This document shows, one piece after another, positions 1-7,349 of a stretch of 14,418 bases of DNA. Under the pieces are notes generated by a model. The model did no database searches, had not been told where the DNA came from, and saw only the letters and a program-made list of their open reading frames with translations. Position 1 is the first letter of the stretch. The number at the start of each line of letters is the position of its first letter. Source of the stretch: a bacterium (GTDB taxonomy: Bacteria; Desulfobacterota; S145-22); the NCBI GenBank assembly GCA_027073795.1, contig JALTEW010000512.1, forward strand, positions 1 to 14,418, in the 5' to 3' direction. A program made the translations under genes and the position numbers.

Positions 1-642
1 GGCCATAATGTTTCCACCAAAGGCTGGACGGGTCTGACGCAGCAGTTTGGTCTCGGGATCAATATCCAGGCCGGTACAGTCCGCTGTCAGCCCTGTGTAG
101 ATCGTGGTTGCCACGTTCCCCGCAAAATCTCTGCCCTGTGTTGTGGCGCCGTAAATGACAATCTCCGGTTTGTATTTTCGAATCAAATTGATGGCGCCTT
201 TTGCATAGGGTTCCGTCCGATATTTTTCAAGCACGGGGTCATCGATATAATAAACTTTTTCAGCACCATAGGCGATGGCCTCTTTGGCGAAATCTTCCAC
301 ATTATGACCCATCAGCATCCCACAGAGATGGCAGCCAATATCATCCGCCAGTTTACGTCCCACACCCAGAAGCTCAAAAGAGACATTGGCAATCTTGCCC
401 CGCTCATGCTCTATAAAGACCCAGACATCCTTGTAATCCGCCAGGTCTTCCTGGACATATTTTTCATCCTTTTTCAGGACGATCGCCCCAACGGGACAAG
501 CCTCAACACACGCACCACAAAAGGTACATTTGTCCCCAATAACAGCAACATCATTCTCAAGCGTAACAGCACCAAAGGGGCAGGTCTCAACACAAGTTCC
601 GCACCCCGTACATTCATCCGTTAAAACCTTTATTTCAGCCAT
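1..642 (-). CDS. etfA: Electron transfer flavoprotein alpha subunit with N-terminal 2[4Fe-4S] ferredoxin domain (partial, 3' end off window)
   Basis: The ATG at 642 follows an AAGGAG Shine-Dalgarno (SD), and 214 codons are visible before the left edge cuts the gene. Residues 1-60 form a bacterial ferredoxin domain with two clusters: C11, C14, C17, C21 and C39, C42, C45, C49, each last Cys followed by Pro. From about residue 65 the ETF alpha N-terminal domain begins, with the family-typical stretch GLTADCTGLDID and then TRPAFGGNIMA near the edge. The C-terminal FAD-binding domain lies outside the window. EtfA pairs with EtfB (encoded just upstream) to pass electrons between acyl-CoA dehydrogenases and other carriers in the cytoplasm. 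EtfA proteins with a fused ferredoxin domain are known from electron-bifurcating systems of anaerobes such as the caffeyl-CoA reductase and lactate dehydrogenase complexes of Acetobacterium. Bifurcation here is an inference; the identity of the protein is near certain. Confidence 0.95.
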   Translation of the reverse strand, partial: MAEIKVLTDECTGCGTCVETCPFGAVTLENDVAVIGDKCTFCGACVEACPVGAIVLKKDEKYVQEDLADYKDVWVFIEHERGKIANVSFELLGVGRKLADDIGCHLCGMLMGHNVEDFAKEAIAYGAEKVYYIDDPVLEKYRTEPYAKGAINLIRKYKPEIVIYGATTQGRDFAGNVATTIYTGLTADCTGLDIDPETKLLRQTRPAFGGNIMA

Positions 643-668
643 GACTGTTCTCCTTTTTCCATACGTCC

Positions 669-1463
669 TTACTTAATAATTTTTAAATCCATGAGTTTAT
701 CTACAAGGGTTGAAACAACCTCGGGAATGTCACCTTCCAATATCTCACCACCGGCTCTGACTTCGGGTGAGAAAACCCTCACAACCTCGGTGGGGGAACC
801 CTTTAGACCCAGTCTTTCCTTGTCTACGGGGAGATCGTCCGCTGTCCATGTGGGAATATCCAGTTTCGCGGCTTTTTTAATTCCGAACAGTGAAGGAAGT
901 CTTGGCTCGTTAATATCCTTGACCACGGTAATCAGGGCAGGAAGACTTGCTTCAACAACCTCCTTGCCATCCTCTAAAAGCCTTTCCGCCTTGATCTTCT
1001 TATTATCTGGGTCAATTTCCACAACTTTATCGACATAGGTTAACTGGGGGATATTGAGCTGCGTGGCAATTCCGGGGCCAACCTGAGCTGTGTCTCCGTC
1101 AATAGCCTGCTTGCCACAAATAACCAGGTCAAAATCCCCAATCTTCTTAATAGCTCCTGCCAGGGTATACGCTGTCGCCCATGTATCAGCGCCTGCAAAG
1201 GCCCTGTCTGAAACAAGATAGACATAATCTGCTCCCACGGCATAGGCATTCTTTAAAACCTCTTTCGCCTGGGGAGGTCCCATTGAGATAACATGAACTT
1301 CACCACCATATTTTTCTTTTGTCAGCAATCCTTCCTCAACAGCAAATTCATCGAACGGGTTGGTAATACTTTCCACACCTTCCCTTACCAGTGTCTTTGT
1401 TTCAGGGTCAATCTTGACCTCTGTGGTGTCTGGCACCTGTTTAACACACACTACGATCTTCAC
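669..1463 (-). CDS. etfB: Electron transfer flavoprotein beta subunit
   Basis: This 264-residue protein has the normal EtfB length. It starts MKIVVCVKQVPDT, the standard EtfB N-terminus, carries the nucleotide-binding motif DGDTAQVGP at residues 122-130, and has the EtfB signature region VVKDINEPRLPS around residues 180-191. The ATG at 1463 is preceded by AAGGAGG at good spacing. It forms the heterodimer with EtfA, whose gene begins 26 nt downstream. The order thiolase, enoyl-CoA hydratase, etfB, etfA places the ETF in short-chain acyl-CoA metabolism, where it would exchange electrons with an acyl-CoA dehydrogenase probably encoded outside the window. Together with the ferredoxin-bearing EtfA it may belong to a bifurcating or confurcating ETF. 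That part is inference; a structural comparison of the NAD site would decide. Confidence 0.96.
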   Translation of the reverse strand: MKIVVCVKQVPDTTEVKIDPETKTLVREGVESITNPFDEFAVEEGLLTKEKYGGEVHVISMGPPQAKEVLKNAYAVGADYVYLVSDRAFAGADTWATAYTLAGAIKKIGDFDLVICGKQAIDGDTAQVGPGIATQLNIPQLTYVDKVVEIDPDNKKIKAERLLEDGKEVVEASLPALITVVKDINEPRLPSLFGIKKAAKLDIPTWTADDLPVDKERLGLKGSPTEVVRVFSPEVRAGGEILEGDIPEVVSTLVDKLMDLKIIK

Positions 1464-1506
1464 AGCCAGTCCTCCTTTATTTATTTTACTTTGATTAGGT
1501 TAAATT

Positions 1507-2289
1507 TTAGCGTCCCTTAAATACGGGCTTTCGCTTCTCAAGGAATGCCTTCATTCCCTCCTTTTTATCCTCCGTGGCGCAACACATTCCAAAGCTTCTG
1601 GACTCCAGGACACACCCGTCGTCAAGCGGGATATCGTACCCCACATCCACAAGGCCCTTGGCTATGGAAAGCGCAACGGGACCATTCTTCGCGATCTGCA
1701 TGGCTACTTCCTTCACCGCATCCATGAGCTGGTCAGGTGGGACGACCTTGTTGACCATCCCGATCTCATAGGCCTCGCTCGCTGAAATCATCTTTCCGGT
1801 AAGAATCAATTCCTTCGCGCGCCCCTTGCCAAGAAGGCGGGGGAGCCGTTGCGTCCCGCCAAAACCAGGGAAAATTCCCAATGTCACCTCGGGCACACCG
1901 AATTTGGCATTCTCTGAGGCATAGGCGAAGTCACACGCCAGGGCAAGCTCTGACCCGCCCCCAAGGGCGTATCCGTTGACCGCGGCGATGACCGGTTTTT
2001 TAAGGTCCTGAACCTTCTTGAACACCAGCTGACCGTAACGGGAAAAGTTTGTTCCTTCCAGCGGAGACATCTCACTCATTTCAGCAATATCCGCACCAGC
2101 GACGAAGGCCTTTTCGCCAGCCCCGGTAATGATCACGACGTGAATCTCCTCGTCTTCATTCACCCTGTCTAATGTCTGATCCAGAGATGAAAGGACCTCT
2201 GAATTCAGGGCGTTCAGGGCCTTAGGACGGTTAATGGTGATGGTTGCTAATGGCGGTGTTTTTTCTAACAAGACAAGTTCTTCTGACAT
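1507..2289 (-). CDS. crt: Enoyl-CoA hydratase / 3-hydroxybutyryl-CoA dehydratase (crotonase family)
   Basis: A 260-residue crotonase-fold protein that hydrates 2-enoyl-CoA reversibly in beta-oxidation or butyrate-type pathways. The oxyanion-hole segments are GADIAEM (residues 65-71) and NGYALGGGSELALACD (105-120). The catalytic glutamates correspond to E114 and E134 (in FGVPEVTLGIFPGFGGTQ), so the hydratase residues are intact. I chose the ATG at 2289 because AGGAGG lies 8 nt upstream of it; a GTG at 2298 in the same frame overlaps the SD itself and is not usable. The SD directly follows the TAA of the thiolase gene, which indicates translation within one operon. Short-chain (C4) specificity is inferred from the thiolase and ETF neighbours, so the symbol crt is a best guess within the family. 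Confidence 0.92.
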   Translation of the reverse strand: MSEELVLLEKTPPLATITINRPKALNALNSEVLSSLDQTLDRVNEDEEIHVVIITGAGEKAFVAGADIAEMSEMSPLEGTNFSRYGQLVFKKVQDLKKPVIAAVNGYALGGGSELALACDFAYASENAKFGVPEVTLGIFPGFGGTQRLPRLLGKGRAKELILTGKMISASEAYEIGMVNKVVPPDQLMDAVKEVAMQIAKNGPVALSIAKGLVDVGYDIPLDDGCVLESRSFGMCCATEDKKEGMKAFLEKRKPVFKGR

Positions 2290-2303
2290 ACGGGCCACCT
2301 CCT

Positions 2304-3587
2304 TTAAAGTTTTTCAATAATCATGGCCATTCCCTGGCCGCCACCGATGCACATAGTCGCCAGTCCTGTCTTCAGGTTTTGGCGCATCATCTCGTACAGA
2401 AGCGTGACAACGACCCGTGTGCCTGTGCATCCAATCGGATGCCCCAGGGAAATTCCACTTCCATTTACATTGGTGTTATCCAGGCTAAGCCCAAGTTCCC
2501 GTATACAGGCAATCGCCTGCGATGCAAAGGCCTCGTTGAGTTCAATCAGATCGATATCGGAAATCTTCATCCTCGCAATATCCAGAACCTTTCTTACCGC
2601 GGGAATGGGCCCCAACCCCATGTAAGCGGGGTCCACCGCCCCGGAGGCGTAGGCCACGATTTTAGCCAAAGGCTTGATTCCCATTTCCTTTGCTTTTTCC
2701 TCGGACATGACAAGAACGGCCGCCGCTGCATCGTTGATCCCGGAGGCGTTTCCTGCTGTTACTGTTCCGCCTTTCTTGAAGACGGTGGGCAATTTCGCCA
2801 TTTTTTCCAGAGATGTATCCATTGGCCGTTCATCCGTATCAAAGATAATTGGGTCACCCTTTCTTTGAGGAACCTCCACGGGGACAATCTCTTCCGCAAA
2901 TTTCCCATCGGTGATGGCCTTTCTGGCCCGCTGGTGACTCATCAACCCCAATTTATCCTGCTCCTCGCGGGAAATCTGGTATGTCTCCGCAATGTTTTCA
3001 GCCGTCAGCCCCATGTGGTAGCCGTAAAAAATCTCCCATAACCCATCGTGAACCATCAGGTCCAGCATTTCGGTGTTGAACATCCGGGCTCCCCAACGTC
3101 CCTTGGGGAAGGCATAGGGGGCCATGCTCATATTTTCCATCCCACCCGCGATGACAATTTCGTTGATGCCGCTTCTTATGGACATGTCCGCAATGGCGAT
3201 AGCCTTAAGCCCAGAAGCACATACCTTGTTGACGGTAATGGCGTTGGTTTCCTTAGGCATGCCGGCATAGATTGTCGCCTGACGTCCCGTATTCTGCCCC
3301 TGTCCCCCTTGGAGGACATTCCCCATAATCACCTCATCTACGTGAATCACCTTGGCCGATTCATCCCACTTCCGGTACCTCTTCTCCAGTTCAATATACC
3401 CCAATCCCTTGAGCGCATCAGCCTCGTATGACAAGACCTTTTCAGAGGGCTCAGGGCGCAGATTGACCCGTTTTAACACCTCACGAATCACCAGAGCTCC
3501 CAATTGCACCACGGGAGTCGTTTTCAAGGTTCCACCGAAAGTCCCAATCGGTGTTCTTACACCGCTACAGATGACAACATTACTCAC
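2304..3587 (-). CDS. Acetyl-CoA acetyltransferase (thiolase) with a 35-residue N-terminal-domain insertion
   Basis: This is a type II (degradative or biosynthetic) thiolase that interconverts two acetyl-CoA and acetoacetyl-CoA, or a longer 3-ketoacyl-CoA. All active-site residues are visible: nucleophile C123 (KVCASGLKAI), N351 (NEAFASQ), H383 (GHPIGCTGTR) and C413 (CIGGGQG). These are shifted by 34-35 from the C89, N316, H348 and C378 numbering of the Zoogloea enzyme. The shift comes from extra sequence at about residues 46-82, which includes YIELEKRYRKWDE and sits between the normal LRPE and VDEVIMGNVLQ segments. Total length is 427 residues, against about 392 for typical members. The start is a GTG at 3587 with AAAGGAG 6 nt upstream. 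It is the first gene of the cluster, with a sigma70-like promoter upstream. Chain-length specificity cannot be read from the sequence. Confidence 0.93.
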   Translation of the reverse strand: MSNVVICSGVRTPIGTFGGTLKTTPVVQLGALVIREVLKRVNLRPEPSEKVLSYEADALKGLGYIELEKRYRKWDESAKVIHVDEVIMGNVLQGGQGQNTGRQATIYAGMPKETNAITVNKVCASGLKAIAIADMSIRSGINEIVIAGGMENMSMAPYAFPKGRWGARMFNTEMLDLMVHDGLWEIFYGYHMGLTAENIAETYQISREEQDKLGLMSHQRARKAITDGKFAEEIVPVEVPQRKGDPIIFDTDERPMDTSLEKMAKLPTVFKKGGTVTAGNASGINDAAAAVLVMSEEKAKEMGIKPLAKIVAYASGAVDPAYMGLGPIPAVRKVLDIARMKISDIDLIELNEAFASQAIACIRELGLSLDNTNVNGSGISLGHPIGCTGTRVVVTLLYEMMRQNLKTGLATMCIGGGQGMAMIIEKL

Positions 3588-3649
3588 GCTTTTCTCCTTT
3601 CAAGACAATTTTATTAAACATTCATTCAAAAAAACCTGAACCCTGTGGC

Positions 3650-3678
3650 TTCATACCCAAAAAACTCCCTCTTGTCAA
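3650..3678 (-). promoter_or_regulatory. Sigma70-type promoter for the thiolase-crt-etfBA operon
   Basis: On the minus strand a perfect -35 box TTGACA (3678-3673) is followed after 17 nt by TATGAA (3655-3650), matching four of six positions of the -10 consensus. The expected transcription start is near 3643, about 56 nt before the thiolase GTG. The rest of the 247-nt gap between 3588 and 3834 is AT-rich and shows no ORF. I see no convincing operator palindrome and no clear terminator for the upstream operon there. Confidence 0.6.
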
Positions 3679-3834
3679 CCATTTTGAACAAACGAAAAAG
3701 CCGATTAAATCATGTTTCCTATTCAATGATCCGAAGACAGAATTTTTTCTGTTTCCCTCCTGAACTTTAGGCTATCACGCCATAGTCTTTGAACCAAGGC
3801 GAAAGCCTGTCAAAAGCCTTCTCCCCTACATTCT

Positions 3835-4947
3835 CTACTTTGCATGGCCCCCTTTTATCACAGGAAGCCTCGCTGTTGAAGGTGGTTTCCCCATCGGCTG
3901 CTTTAAATTCCTGACGATCCTTCTGCTATAGATGCTTACGGGAATTTGAACCATTGGCTGAACGGGGTTGTTGGTATAAACCTTCAGGAGGATACTGTAA
4001 GGGTTGACTGGCACAGGTCCCCCCGGCCAGATGGCCACAAGGTAATATTTCTTGCCCGCTTCCACTGTGATTAAGTGGTTTTTTAACCCCTTGGCACCCG
4101 AAACGACTTTGGAAATCTTCAATCCGTTCCCATAGAGGCTGAATCCCACCACCGCCATGCCATCCGCAATCGCCGGATCGCTGAACATGGAACCCCGTCT
4201 TGGCAAAACCTTAACCGGCCCTTTCACCACGCCGGTAACACGCAGGTCATACGTGGGGGATTTTTTCAGGTTTGTGGCAATTCTTATAAGACCCTGAAAC
4301 CTCCCGATTCCCATGTCCCGCCCGAGGACAACTTTCAGGTTGTAATGTGCCGCCTTTTTCTCCGTCCATTTCTTGACGATTTTGGCTGACACATGCGGGA
4401 TCAGGCTTTCCACCTTTTGAATCTGGAAATCTGGATAAATGGGAGACCACAGCGCCAGGGTTTTCACAACCTTCTTTCCATAGGGCTTCGTAATGGAGAT
4501 ATAAGGGGCGGGGCTGCAAAAGATAATGGGTTGAACCTGGAGGCTGATTCGGAGGAACTTTTTGGGAAACTTCGGGTCATTCGATTCAATGGTTGCACCC
4601 TTGACAATATTCCCCCGATAGCCCTTCGTCCTGACCTTCAAGGTTACCTTTCCCTTCCTGCCTGGGGGGATGACACGGTCAAAAGAAACCGTGGAACATC
4701 CTCACCCCGGTTTGACGCTTTGAATCAAAAGGTCCTGATTTCCCTTGTTCTGGATGATGAAGGTATGAGTTACCTCCTCTCCCTCGATAACCTTTCCCGC
4801 CTCAAAGGTCGGCTGAGGTGTGACCAGCAGCGGTCCTTTTGGGGCAGGTTTCTCCCCGGTTCCTGCAACCGCCATGACGCCCATAAACTGAAGAGCGACA
4901 AGAATACAGACGAGACTTGTTCCTCGCTTCCAAAAAGAAATGCGCAT
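3835..4947 (-). CDS. Exported DUF1573-family protein, candidate selenoprotein (Sec at codon 82, in-frame TGA at 4702-4704)
   Basis: Reading through one TGA gives a single 370-residue protein from the ATG at 4947 (SD GAGGGGG) to the TAG at 3835. Residues 1-28 are a signal peptide (basic start, hydrophobic core, AVA before the likely cut). Residues 38-130 match DUF1573 immunoglobulin-like domains: F-x-A-G-K-V-x-E-G, HTFIIQNKGNQDLLIQSVK, then the motif region, IPPGRKGK, TKGYRGN and ESNDP. Family members usually read Cys-Gly-Cys after the 'L-x-I-x-x-V' strand. Here the codons are TGA-GGA-TGT, i.e. U82-G83-C84, so TGA replaces precisely the first Cys. The frame stays open for 288 further sense codons with family-like sequence, and a SECIS-like hairpin covers the TGA. 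The remainder (about 140-370) looks like further beta-rich extracytoplasmic sequence that I cannot name. The gene lies 16 nt downstream of radA. Function unknown; a nonsense mutation remains possible. Confidence 0.75.
4664..4708 (-). promoter_or_regulatory. Candidate bacterial SECIS hairpin at the TGA (Sec) codon
   Basis: On the minus strand three stacked helices fold around the TGA. GGGG (4708-4705) pairs with CCCC (4667-4664), leaving TGA (4704-4702) as a bulge. GGATG (4701-4697) pairs with CATCC (4672-4668). CACGGT (4693-4688) pairs with ACCGTG (4679-4674), closing an 8-nt loop TTCTTTTG (4687-4680). The internal loop is TTC on one side and a single T on the other. That is 15 base pairs with no mismatch. 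The apical loop starts 14 nt after TGA, slightly closer than in E. coli fdhF, and its only G is at the 3' side of the loop, whereas known bacterial SECIS elements usually have G near the 5' side. SelB recognition is therefore an inference. Confidence 0.6.
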
Positions 4948-4963
4948 GCCATCCCCCTCGTTT

Positions 4964-6331
4964 CTACCGTTTCAGGCCCAGAATTTTTTTCAATGCCTTC
5001 CTGACCTCTTCTACCTTTAAAATCCTGAAAGAGGCATCCGGCACCTTGTGGACTTGAAGCCGGCTTGGGCAGACGCAGGCGTTAAAGCCCATCCGGATGG
5101 CCTCCTGAATTCTGACATCTCCCTGCATTACACCACGGACCTCTCCAGCCAGGCCTACCTCCCCGAAAACTGCCATTTCCCGAGGGACCGGCCGTTCGTA
5201 AAAACTTGAGGCAATGGCTGTGACCACCCCAAGATCTACCGCCGTCTCCACAATTTTCAACCCCCCCGCGGCGTTCACGAAGATATCCTGCTCACCAAGA
5301 GGCATCCCCATCTTTTTTTCCAGGACAGCCACCAGCAATGCCAGCCGATTGGGGTCCAGACCTATCGCCGCTCGCCGGGGCATGCCAAAGTTCGTTGGTG
5401 TTACGAGGGATTGTATCTCCACCAGGAGCGGGCGACTTCCCTCCATACAGGGGACCACCACTGAACCCGGGGTGTTCTGGATCCTCTGACCCATGAAGAG
5501 TTCGGACGGGTTGGTGACTTCCCTGATTCCTTCTCCCGTCATTTCAAACACGGCGATCTCGTTGGTAGGGCCATACCGGTTCTTAATCCCCCTCAGAACA
5601 CGAAAAGGCTGGTCCTTCGGGCTTTCAAAGTAAAGAACCGCGTCCACCAGGTGTTCCAGAATCTTGGGCCCGGCAATGGCCCCTTCCTTCGTAACGTGGC
5701 CGATAAGAAAGATGGGGATGCCCAATGTCTTGGAGACCCGCGCAAACCGTCCCCCCGTTTCCCTGATTTGTCCTACGCTTCCCGGCGCGGAAGGGAGCTC
5801 CCCGAGGTGCATAGTCTGAATGGAATCAATCACCACCACCTCCGGCGCCATCTCTTTGATGGTATTCTCAATAAGTTCGTACATGGTCTCAAAAACAACA
5901 AAGAGGTTATCAGAAACGGCATTCAGCCGCTTTGCGCGTAGCCGGATCTGATTAGGTGATTCTTCCCCCGACACATAGAGCACCTGGCGACCCTGCGTGG
6001 ACAGGTGATTCAGCACCTGAAGAAAGAGCGTGGATTTTCCAATGCCGGGTTCTCCTCCTACGAGCACCACGGAAGCCGGCATAATCCCACCCCCCAGGAC
6101 CCGATCAAATTCCCCGATTCCGGTCAGGATACGGTGCTCATCGTTCACTTCGATGTGTGAAAGGGGGACGGGAGAACCCCCTTTTTTGCCCTTCATGGGC
6201 TCCGATGAAGAAGAAGGACGCACGATTTCTTCCACAAAGGTATCCCACTTCCCACACTGCGGACAGCGGCCCATCCACTTGGGTGCTTGGTACCCGCACG
6301 ACTGACAGACATAAATAACCTTTGACTTCAC
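4964..6331 (-). CDS. radA: DNA repair protein RadA (Sms), branch-migration ATPase
   Basis: A 455-residue protein of the usual RadA length with all four landmarks. The N-terminal zinc finger has C9, C12, C23 and C26. Walker A is GEPGIGKST at 93-101 and Walker B is VVVIDS at 165-170. The RadA-specific KNRYG motif is at 250-254. A C-terminal Lon-protease-like domain follows (for example EKKMGMPLGEQDIFVNAAGGLKI, written here as landmarks around residues 340-365). RadA promotes branch migration and processing of recombination intermediates with RecA in the cytoplasm. The start is a GTG at 6331 with GGAGG 8 nt upstream; the SD overlaps the end of the preceding zinc-ribbon gene, whose TGA is 4 nt before the GTG. 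Translational coupling with that gene and with the downstream DUF1573 gene is likely. Confidence 0.97.
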   Translation of the reverse strand: MKSKVIYVCQSCGYQAPKWMGRCPQCGKWDTFVEEIVRPSSSSEPMKGKKGGSPVPLSHIEVNDEHRILTGIGEFDRVLGGGIMPASVVLVGGEPGIGKSTLFLQVLNHLSTQGRQVLYVSGEESPNQIRLRAKRLNAVSDNLFVVFETMYELIENTIKEMAPEVVVIDSIQTMHLGELPSAPGSVGQIRETGGRFARVSKTLGIPIFLIGHVTKEGAIAGPKILEHLVDAVLYFESPKDQPFRVLRGIKNRYGPTNEIAVFEMTGEGIREVTNPSELFMGQRIQNTPGSVVVPCMEGSRPLLVEIQSLVTPTNFGMPRRAAIGLDPNRLALLVAVLEKKMGMPLGEQDIFVNAAGGLKIVETAVDLGVVTAIASSFYERPVPREMAVFGEVGLAGEVRGVMQGDVRIQEAIRMGFNACVCPSRLQVHKVPDASFRILKVEEVRKALKKILGLKR

Positions 6332-6335
6332 AGGC

Positions 6336-6515
6336 TCATCCTCCCGACCTGTCTCCCGGCTTGTCCCATGAAGTTTTCACCCGGATAAATATCTTCCCAC
6401 AATGTGGACAAACCTCTTCTGCTTCAGCTTCTTCCGGGAGGTCCTTGTCCGGAAGAACTTTATTACAATAAGGGCATCGCCTCGGCAGCTTTTGCAGAAC
6501 CTGTTCGGAGCCCAT
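6336..6515 (-). CDS. Small zinc-ribbon protein (59 residues), unknown function
   Basis: This short gene starts at the ATG at 6515 and ends at the TGA at 6338-6336. The product carries two CxxC pairs, C14/C17 (RCPYCNK) and C36/C39 (VCPHCGKIF), separated by an acidic, Glu-rich linker. This is a typical small zinc ribbon, probably binding one Zn. An AAAGGA SD is about 10 nt upstream. The gene begins 2 nt after the oppC-like stop and ends 4 nt before the radA GTG, so it is clearly part of the operon, and its reading frame is supported by the fit between both neighbours. I do not recognise the family precisely; it resembles the small zinc-ribbon and FmdB-like proteins of deltaproteobacteria. A regulatory or nucleic-acid-binding role is only a guess. 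Confidence 0.8.
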   Translation of the reverse strand: MGSEQVLQKLPRRCPYCNKVLPDKDLPEEAEAEEVCPHCGKIFIRVKTSWDKPGDRSGG

Positions 6516-6517
6516 GC

Positions 6518-7348
6518 CTATCGTTCCTTTAGGCGTGGGTCAAGGACATCCCTTAATCCCTCTCCCAGGAGGTTGTATCCCAGCACCGTCACCAAAATCG
6601 CCAGTCCGGGAAACACAGATAACCACCAGGCAATCTCCATATTGTCCTTCCCCGCCGTCAGCATGTTTCCCCAGCTCGGTGTGGGAGGCTGGACGCCAAT
6701 TCCAAGGAAGCTTAGGGCAGATTCTGTCAGTATCGCCCCTGCGACGCCCAATGTAGCTGCCACAAGAACGGGGTTCAGGGCGTTGGGGAGGATGTGTCGA
6801 AAAATGATCCGTAGGTCGCTCGCTCCGATGGAGCGGGCTGCTTTGACAAAATCCATTTCGCGAATCCTGAGAAACTCTGCACGGACGAGACGGGCGACAC
6901 CCATCCAACTTGTCAGCCCAATCACCGCCATGATGTTATAGATACTTGGCTCAAGGATGGCGATGACAGCCAGAATGAGAAAAAAGGAGGGGAAGCAAAG
7001 CATCATGTCCACAAACCGCATCAGTATGGAATCCACCCATCCCCCGTAAAACCCTGCCGCTGCCCCCACAATGATTCCAATCAAAACGGCAATTCCCACA
7101 GCCACAAACCCTACCTTGAGTGAGATCCTGGACCCCCAGATCATTCTGGACAGGATGTCCCGCCCGAGTTCGTCCGTTCCCAGGGGATGAAGACGGTTTG
7201 GGGGCATCAGTATCTCTTTGACGTTGATGGCGTCCGGATCATAAGGGCTCAGAACCGGTGCAAGGATAGACACGACAAAAAGGACCACCACCACGATTCC
7301 CCCCATCAAGGCGAGTTTATTTTTCACAAGGCGTTTAAGCAGGTCCAT
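6518..7348 (-). CDS. ABC transporter permease, OppC/DppC type (peptide/nickel family)
   Basis: A 276-residue inner-membrane permease. It has the OppC-type N-terminal helix (about residues 12-32) followed by the conserved HPLGTDELGRD segment (54-64) that marks OppC/DppC proteins. Several further membrane helices follow, then the cytoplasmic EAA loop that contacts the ATPase (EFLRIREMDFVKAARSIGAS, with the G-x-x-x-x-x-x-R-H-I-L-P-N ending, residues 158-189). The C-terminus LGYNLLGEGLRDVLDPRL is typical. The start is the ATG at 7348, one base after the TGA of the OppB-like gene. It would form the channel with the OppB-like partner. No substrate-binding protein or ATPase genes are present on either side, so the substrate (peptide, dipeptide, nickel or other) cannot be assigned. 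Confidence 0.93.
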   Translation of the reverse strand: MDLLKRLVKNKLALMGGIVVVVLFVVSILAPVLSPYDPDAINVKEILMPPNRLHPLGTDELGRDILSRMIWGSRISLKVGFVAVGIAVLIGIIVGAAAGFYGGWVDSILMRFVDMMLCFPSFFLILAVIAILEPSIYNIMAVIGLTSWMGVARLVRAEFLRIREMDFVKAARSIGASDLRIIFRHILPNALNPVLVAATLGVAGAILTESALSFLGIGVQPPTPSWGNMLTAGKDNMEIAWWLSVFPGLAILVTVLGYNLLGEGLRDVLDPRLKER

Positions 7349-7349
7349 A

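Noticed and set aside
2290..2298. GTG at 2298 as the start of the enoyl-CoA hydratase.
   Set aside because: The GTG overlaps the AGGAGG ribosome binding site; the ATG at 2289 has ideal 8-nt spacing.
2244..3041. Long plus-strand ORF (265 codons) opposite the thiolase and crotonase genes.
   Set aside because: It is antisense to two clear genes with intact catalytic motifs, and its translation shows no recognisable domain.
3737..3752. Perfect inverted repeat ACAGAATTTTTTCTGT downstream of the DUF1573 gene as a terminator or operator.
   Set aside because: The stem is only 6 bp, AT-rich, with no following U-tract and no second copy, so I cannot support either role.
3835..4947. Two separate genes (81-residue exported fragment and a downstream 268-residue ORF) or a frameshifted pseudogene.
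   Set aside because: Both parts are in the same frame with only one TGA between them, the DUF1573 domain spans the TGA, and the downstream part would need an unsupported TTG start inside the domain. A plain nonsense mutation cannot be fully excluded.
4393..5004. Plus-strand ORF (203 codons) opposite the DUF1573 gene and the end of radA.
   Set aside because: It lies antisense to real genes, has no recognisable motif, and mirrors the coding pattern of the other strand.
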